Shown: positions 59,586 to 64,000 of the stretch, in pieces
Numbering within the stretch: the first letter of the stretch is position 1
Layout: each line of letters opens with the position of its first letter
Source: Bradyrhizobium huanghuaihaiense
Lineage (GTDB): Bacteria > Pseudomonadota > Alphaproteobacteria > Rhizobiales > Xanthobacteraceae
Assembly (NCBI RefSeq): GCF_007830635.1
Contig: NZ_VLLA01000016.1
Span: 156,919 to 220,918, forward strand
Direction of reading: 5' to 3'
DNA length: 64,000 bases
Translations under genes and position numbers: made by a program
Notes under the pieces: generated by a model
Told to the model about the DNA's origin: nothing
What the model saw: the letters and a program-made list of their open reading frames with translations, nothing else
Database searches by the model: none

Positions 59586-59987
59586 ATGAACGATACCGCC
59601 GCTCCGTCCGAGCCCCAAACCACCGTCATGCAAAGCGCGATGCGCGGGCTTGCCTGCAAATGTCCGCGCTGCGGCCAGGGCAAGCTCTATGCGGGCTTCC
59701 TGACCCTCGCCCCCGCTTGCGACCGCTGCGGTCTCGACTATGCCTTCATCGATTCCGGTGACGGACCGGCGATCTTCATCATCATGCTGGCCGGCGCCAT
59801 CGTGGTCGGCTGCGCGCTCGTCGTCGAGGTCAAGTATCAGCCGCCGTTCTGGCTGCATGCGGTGCTCTGGCTGCCGCTGATCCTCGCCACCACGCTGCTG
59901 CCGCTCCGCTCCATGAAGTCGCTGCTGATCGCGCTGCAATTCCACCACAAGGCGGCGCCGGGCCGGCTGATCGATCGCGCGAAATGA
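59586..59987 (+). CDS. DUF983 family membrane protein with zinc-ribbon N-terminus
   Basis: A 133-residue protein: four-cysteine zinc-ribbon-like start (KCPRCGQGKLY ... CDRCGLDY) followed by two membrane helices (about residues 63-83 and 90-108). DUF983 genes regularly sit beside oxidase subunit III and SURF1 in alphaproteobacteria. An assembly role is likely but unproven. ATG 59586 is used; GTG 59568 is also in frame. Its stop overlaps the SURF1 start by four bases. Confidence 0.85.
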   Translation: MNDTAAPSEPQTTVMQSAMRGLACKCPRCGQGKLYAGFLTLAPACDRCGLDYAFIDSGDGPAIFIIMLAGAIVVGCALVVEVKYQPPFWLHAVLWLPLILATTLLPLRSMKSLLIALQFHHKAAPGRLIDRAK

Positions 59988-60736
59988 GAGAGACTGCGCG
60001 CAAGCCTCGCGTGGCCGGCTTCGCGCTGTTCACGCTGGTCCTGACCGCTTCCTTCGTCGCGCTCGGCATCTGGCAATTGCAGCGGCGGACCGCCAAGCAC
60101 GAGTTGATCGCGGCGCTCACCGAGCGTCTGGCGGCGGCCCCCGTTGCGCTGCCGCCGGCTGCACAATGGGCGGCGCTGAATCCCGCCCGCGATGAATTCC
60201 GCCGTGTCAGCTTCACCGCGACCTATGCTCCGCTGCCTGACGCGATGGTCTATTCGTCCGGCTCGGCCGTCCGCAAGGACGCTTCAGGTCCCGGCACCTG
60301 GGCCTTCCTGCCGGCGCGGCTTGCGACCGGCGAGATGGTCGTGATCGATGCGGGCTTCATCGAGAACACGATGCAGGACCGCAGCGTCGAGGACCGTGCG
60401 GTGAAGAAGCTCGTGACCGGGCAGGCGGTCGCGCTCACCGGCTATCTCCGCTTCCCCGAGGCTCCAGGCTGGATGACGCCGGCGGAGAACCGCGACAAAC
60501 GGCTCTGGTTCGTGCGCGATCAACTCGCGATCGCAAGCGCGCTTCATTGGGGCGCGGTGGCGCCGTTCTATGTCGACCTGGAGCAGCCGGCGCCCGAGAA
60601 CGGCATTCCGCGTCCAGGGCCGCTGGACGTGCATCTGAAGGACGATCACCTGCAATACGCCGTCACCTGGTTCACGCTCGCAGGAGCAGTGCTGATCGCG
60701 TTCGGCGTTTGGGTGAGAGCGCGGCGCGAAAGTTAA
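59984..60736 (+). CDS. SURF1 family oxidase assembly protein
   Basis: A 250-residue protein with one helix at each end (about residues 10-28 and 224-242) and a periplasmic body. It shows the opening GIWQLQRRTAKHELI, the central FLPARLATGEMVVIDAGFI and the late PFYVDLEQPAPENGIPRPG, as in Shy1/SURF1, which assists heme A insertion into subunit I. Last gene of the oxidase gene set; a terminator follows. Confidence 0.93.
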   Translation: MRETARKPRVAGFALFTLVLTASFVALGIWQLQRRTAKHELIAALTERLAAAPVALPPAAQWAALNPARDEFRRVSFTATYAPLPDAMVYSSGSAVRKDASGPGTWAFLPARLATGEMVVIDAGFIENTMQDRSVEDRAVKKLVTGQAVALTGYLRFPEAPGWMTPAENRDKRLWFVRDQLAIASALHWGAVAPFYVDLEQPAPENGIPRPGPLDVHLKDDHLQYAVTWFTLAGAVLIAFGVWVRARRES

Positions 60737-60750
60737 CGACGCCCGTAGGT

Positions 60751-60787
60751 CCCCGGACGGAACCCGGAATCGTCCGGGGTTTATTAT
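60751..60787 (+). terminator. Intrinsic terminator after SURF1
   Basis: A 9-base stem (CCCCGGACG / CGTCCGGGG) with an 11-base loop, followed by TTTATTATT. Confidence 0.8.
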
Positions 60788-60855
60788 TCAGTGTGGATTC
60801 ACGAGTGTGATCCTAAGCCGCGTTCGAGTTTGTCGCGGCAGACAGGGAATGCGGC

Positions 60856-61224
60856 GTGAGCGATTTCGATCAGATGGGAATTGTCGTCGACTGGGTGGAT
60901 GCCTGCAGGAGCGGCGACCTTGCGATGTTGCTCGACCTCTATGCGGACGATGCGGAGGTCGAGTGCACGTGCAACGGCACGCAGCATTATCATCGCGGCC
61001 GGCGCGAGCTCGAAAGCTACTGGGGGGCGCGGCTCAGCGCCTACCTGGCGGCGGGTTTCGGGCTGGAGGAGATCGAGCCGGCGCCGAATGGCGTCGATCT
61101 CGAATATTCCGTCGCCGGCGCACTGCGTATTCACGCCTCGTTTCGTTTCAGCCCCGAAGGCAAGATCTACAGCACGCTGTGCACGCCATCGCGGCAGAAC
61201 GCGCATGACGGCTGCGCGTGCTGA
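60856..61224 (+). CDS. NTF2-fold / SnoaL-like protein
   Basis: A 122-residue cone-fold protein, GTG start at 60856. Segments VVDWVDACRSGDLAMLLDLYADDAEVEC and a central GRRELESYWGARL fit the SnoaL_2/DUF4440-like group. A terminal CAC adds cysteines. It is the third such protein in the window. It runs convergently toward the histidine kinase gene, with only seven bases between stops. The function is unknown. Confidence 0.78.
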   Translation: MSDFDQMGIVVDWVDACRSGDLAMLLDLYADDAEVECTCNGTQHYHRGRRELESYWGARLSAYLAAGFGLEEIEPAPNGVDLEYSVAGALRIHASFRFSPEGKIYSTLCTPSRQNAHDGCAC

Positions 61225-61231
61225 TTTGGCG

Positions 61232-62566
61232 TCACACGGGCGCGTCTCGCGCCTTCTCTGCGGGCAGGTGACAGCGTACATAGGTGCGGTCGTCCGCGCG
61301 CAACAATGACAGCGACCCGCTGAGCGCGCGCACGCGCTCATGCATGCCGGTCAGGCCGCGGCCGAACAAATTGCCCTCGGGAAATCCGCCGCCGTCGTCG
61401 GAGACCTCGATGACGAGCGCCTCGCCCACGATAGCCGCCTGCACATCGGCATTGCTCGCTCCGGCATGGCGCAGCACGTTGGTCAGCGCCTCCTGGATCA
61501 CGCGATAGACGGTCTGGGCCAGCGGTCCGTCGATCGCGTTGAGGCTGGGATCAATCGCGGCCGTCAGGCCGATATGCGGTGCCTGCTTGCGAAAGTTCCG
61601 AAGCAGCGTCTGCACGCTCGTCTCCAGCCCCAATTCCTCGATGTAGAGCGGGCGCAGCCGGTCGAGGATGCGGCGGTTGGTCTGCTGCAGCGCCTCGACC
61701 GATTGCAGCACCTCCTCCGCCGAATTGCCGAGATTTCCTGCCGGTGGGGAGGCCTCGATCAGCGAGATCGTGCCGGCGCGGATGCTGAACAGCAGCGGGC
61801 CGAGCTCGTCGTGCAGCTCGCGGGCGAGATCGCGCCGCTCGTCGTCCTGGAGTGACACCAGACGGTGCAACAGGTCGCGATTGTCCTGGCTCAACTGTGC
61901 GAGCGTTTCGGACAGGGCGTTCGCCGCCTCGCAGCTGCGCCGGATCTCCGGCGGGCCTCCGACCGGGATCGGCGTCGCGTAGTCGCCGCGCCGTATGCGT
62001 GTCAGTCCTTCGCCGAGATGTTGCAGCGGGCGCACCACCGATCCCGCGAAGAGATAGGCGATGGTGCCGGTGAGCACCATCAGCACGACGATAAGGCTGG
62101 TCAGCGCGAGGAAGCCGATCCACTTCTCGAACAGGTCGGCCGACAGGTCCGGCACGAACACGATGTCGCCGACATGCCTGCCGTCAATGACGACCGGCGA
62201 TGCAGCGTCGAGGTCCGGCATGGTCAAGAGGTTGAGAAACCACCTCGGAACCGACTGGAGGTTGCGCAGGCCCTCCTTCACGGAGGAAATGGGACCCGCC
62301 TCCACTGCGCGGAATTGAATATCGGAGGATGTGTCCAGGGATTGGACGAAGGCCTCAAGCGTCTTCTGCGGATCGTCCGAGGCGCGCAGGGTGTTGTTGA
62401 GCGCGGCGGCGATCGTTTTGGTCGAACGTCGAGCCGGCTCGTTCTCGTCGGCCAGTTGACCGGTTGCAAATACCTGCAGCAATATGCCGCCCAAGACCAG
62501 CGCCGCGAGAAAACCTGCGCCGAGCGGAAGAAACAGTTGCGTCCTGAAGGAAAGTCGTTGCCACAT
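61232..62566 (-). CDS. Membrane sensor histidine kinase (NarX/HisKA_3 type)
   Basis: A 444-residue kinase: two membrane helices (about residues 13-35 and 152-174) around a periplasmic sensor domain of about 115 residues, then a HAMP linker (about 176-228). The HisKA_3 dimerisation helix has His252 in DERRDLARELHDELG. The ATPase carries VIQEALTNVLRHAG, DDGGGFP and GRGLTGMHERVRAL. The sensor domain has no recognised family. The start ATG 62566 begins MWQRLSFRT. It faces away from the response regulator gene, with 86 bases between: a probable cognate pair. Confidence 0.9.
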   Translation of the reverse strand: MWQRLSFRTQLFLPLGAGFLAALVLGGILLQVFATGQLADENEPARRSTKTIAAALNNTLRASDDPQKTLEAFVQSLDTSSDIQFRAVEAGPISSVKEGLRNLQSVPRWFLNLLTMPDLDAASPVVIDGRHVGDIVFVPDLSADLFEKWIGFLALTSLIVVLMVLTGTIAYLFAGSVVRPLQHLGEGLTRIRRGDYATPIPVGGPPEIRRSCEAANALSETLAQLSQDNRDLLHRLVSLQDDERRDLARELHDELGPLLFSIRAGTISLIEASPPAGNLGNSAEEVLQSVEALQQTNRRILDRLRPLYIEELGLETSVQTLLRNFRKQAPHIGLTAAIDPSLNAIDGPLAQTVYRVIQEALTNVLRHAGASNADVQAAIVGEALVIEVSDDGGGFPEGNLFGRGLTGMHERVRALSGSLSLLRADDRTYVRCHLPAEKARDAPV

Positions 62567-62652
62567 TAGGTCAATTCTAACGCGCATCGGCGTGATTTGC
62601 TCTTTCCATTTGTTCCCGCCGGTCTATGAGTCGCAAAACAAGAGAGCGCGCG

Positions 62653-63297
62653 ATGCAAGATATTGCCAAGCCGGCGACCCGGATCCTCATTGTCGACGAC
62701 CACCCCGTGGTGCTGTCCGGCTGCCGCACCCTGTTTGCCTCCGACCAATCGATCCGGATCGAAGAGGCCAGCGACGCCAAATCCGGTCACCGTGCCTATG
62801 TCAGCAAGCGGCCCGACGTCACCGTGATCGACATCAGCCTGCCCGATGTCTCCGGCTTCGAGCTCATGCGACGCATACGCAAAGACGATCCCGAGGCCAA
62901 GATCATCATGTTCAGCATGAACGACGATCCGGCCTTCGTGGTGCGAGCGGTCGAGCTTGGGGCCCAGGGCTATGTCTCCAAGGGCGACGATCCCCGGATC
63001 CTGCTGAAAGCGGTGCGAAAGGTGGTGGCGGGCGACAATTTCATCTCGCCGCAGCTCGCGGAAGCCGTGACATTCTCGGGTGCCGCGATCAAGGCCAATC
63101 CGGCCTCTCAGATGACGCCGCGGGAGCTGGAGATCCTCCGCCTGCTTGGCCGCGGCGACAAGATCGTCGAGGTCGCCGAGGCGCTCGGCATCTCCTACAA
63201 GACCGTCGCCAACACCACCTCGCTGCTCAAGCAGAAGCTTGGCGCCAAGAACCATTCCGACCTGATCCGGATCGCCGTGGAAATCGGGATGGGCTGA
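62653..63297 (+). CDS. LuxR/NarL-type response regulator
   Basis: A 214-residue regulator. The receiver domain has acidic VDDHP, the phosphorylated Asp in TVIDISLPD (about residue 54), the conserved Thr/Ser region MFSMND and the Lys in GYVSKGD. The C-terminal LuxR helix-turn-helix shows MTPRELEILRLLGRGDKIVEVAEALGISYKTV. Divergent from the histidine kinase at 61232-62566, its likely partner. ATG 62626 is an alternative start. Target genes are unknown. Confidence 0.92.
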   Translation: MQDIAKPATRILIVDDHPVVLSGCRTLFASDQSIRIEEASDAKSGHRAYVSKRPDVTVIDISLPDVSGFELMRRIRKDDPEAKIIMFSMNDDPAFVVRAVELGAQGYVSKGDDPRILLKAVRKVVAGDNFISPQLAEAVTFSGAAIKANPASQMTPRELEILRLLGRGDKIVEVAEALGISYKTVANTTSLLKQKLGAKNHSDLIRIAVEIGMG

Positions 63298-63670
63298 CCC
63301 TGCCGCCAGCGACCGAACCGGCTGCTCCAGGATGCGCCGGTTCGGCCGACGGATCGGCGCCTTCGCCGGCCGGGCAATGCATGGCCGGCAGCGGACGCCA
63401 TCCGCCGACACAATGGGCCGAAGCGGCGTTCGTTCCGCCTTGATCGGAATTTCAGGAAAACCCGGCAAAAGGCATTTCTTGATCTGCTCGTATCTGGGGC
63501 AGCGGCATTCGCGTGCACCGGGAGAAATAGGAACATTTGCCGACATGCGCGGTTTTGCCCTTGACGATTTCGTGACAGGCGACGAAAGCTTGCGCCAACA
63601 GTTTTAGCGGGCAGGCGCCCCGGACGAGCCAAACCGGTCTGCACATATCAACGACAGACCTTCCAAGAGA
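63298..63670. other. Gene-free stretch before the intron
   Basis: No supported gene. Reading frames on both strands here lack family resemblance. It holds a short GC-rich part near 63330-63390 and a more balanced part after 63440. Confidence 0.45.
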
Positions 63671-63697
63671 GGGCTGCGGCATCGCCGCAGCCCTTTT
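63671..63697 (+). terminator. Intrinsic terminator directly in front of the group II intron
   Basis: A 10-base perfect stem GGGCTGCGGC / GCCGCAGCCC with loop ATC, followed by TTTT. The preceding gene is the response regulator 370 bases upstream. Confidence 0.85.
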
Positions 63698-63701
63698 CGT
63701 T

Positions 63702-64000
63702 GTGTGCCGAGTATGAGCGACAGCTTGGAGGTGGAAGTCCTCTATCCAGCCTGATGGCGGCGAAGGATTAGCGAAGCGCAAGGGCGTCATCGTGAGGTGG
63801 GGTCTGAAGAAAGCGTGGAGCAAAGCCGCGGCCCGATGGACAAACACCGGATAACGAGGCCTACCCGGCCGGACGAGCGAGCAATTGATCGCGAAGTCCA
63901 AGGTCATCAAAGGTCGGGGTGGTAAATTCGGCGGGCGTGCGGTGAAGGCGGTCGGTCTTACCTCGGGAGGTCTGCGCTGTGTCTCGGCAACGAGACTGAG
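63702..64000 (+). mobile_element. Group II intron, 5' part (continues past window end)
   Basis: Begins GTGTGCC at 63702, close to the group II 5' consensus GUGYG. It continues with stretches typical of bacterial intron domain I: CTTGGAGGTGGAAGTCC near 63724, GCGAAGGATTAGCGAAGCG near 63761, and GTGAGGTGGGGTCTGAAG near 63792, near-matches of the common GGAATCTGAAGGAAGC block. It lacks any reading frame, as expected of domain I. The reverse transcriptase would follow past the window end. The hairpin directly before it is the kind of site used by class C introns; the class is not established. Confidence 0.7.

Noticed and set aside
63300..63910. Several short frames on both strands near the window end
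   Set aside because: No ribosome site or family features; part of the region is non-coding intron domain I.

Overview
The window is GC-rich chromosomal DNA from an alphaproteobacterium. It most resembles Bradyrhizobium or a close relative. The signs are a class I lysyl-tRNA synthetase, an aa3 cytochrome oxidase operon (ctaC, ctaD, ctaB, a small membrane gene, ctaG, ctaE, then DUF983 and SURF1), an IalB-family protein, a PodJ-like polar protein, a plant-type glutamate-cysteine ligase, and several families of paired palindromic repeats between genes. The genus is inferred from gene content. There is no rRNA in the window, and I saw no tRNA or CRISPR array.

Layout. 1-3.4 kb: the end of a sugar ABC transporter, its binding protein, an aldose dehydrogenase and a lactonase, together a probable L-fucose-type oxidative pathway. 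3.6-7.2 kb (minus strand): FAD dehydrogenase, secreted esterase, RidA and NTF2-fold genes. 7.4-17.7 kb: mostly housekeeping genes (SCO copper chaperone, amino acid binding protein, lysK, alpha carbonic anhydrase, S24-fold regulator, DUF952, pyrD, MATE pump, MBL hydrolase). 18.3-27 kb: the four-gene ligase-associated DNA-damage set (ATP ligase, MBL exonuclease, Lhr-type helicase, PdeM phosphoesterase). It is split into two opposed pairs by a methyltransferase and a Tat-type binding protein. 27-31.6 kb: LysR/EamA pair, MBL protein, TSUP exporter with its TIGR02186 partner. 31.9-33.8 kb: a lower-GC patch with a small secreted protein and an LssY C-terminal-domain protein. 33.8-37.2 kb: the long PodJ-like protein.

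37.6-44.5 kb: a PadR repressor, divergent from an NTF2-fold gene and a beta-oxidation operon (acyl-CoA dehydrogenase, a 95-residue unknown, thiolase, multifunctional FadB/J-like protein). 44.9-49.4 kb: small membrane and secreted proteins, a GST/MarR divergent pair with a clear operator, gshA, and a PAN-domain protein. 49.5-53.7 kb: nucleotidyltransferase, signal peptidase, TldD, GNAT, IalB. 54.1-60.7 kb: the aa3 oxidase operon, with heme O synthase, copper assembly and SURF1. 60.9-63.3 kb: NTF2-fold gene and a divergent two-component pair. The window ends inside the 5' part of a group II intron that begins directly behind an intrinsic terminator.

The strongest leads are the split DNA-damage module, the group II intron behind a terminator, the S24-fold regulator that lacks both residues of the self-cleavage dyad, four readable operator-like dyads in regulator intergenic regions, and two genes whose start region lies in or beside a palindromic repeat.
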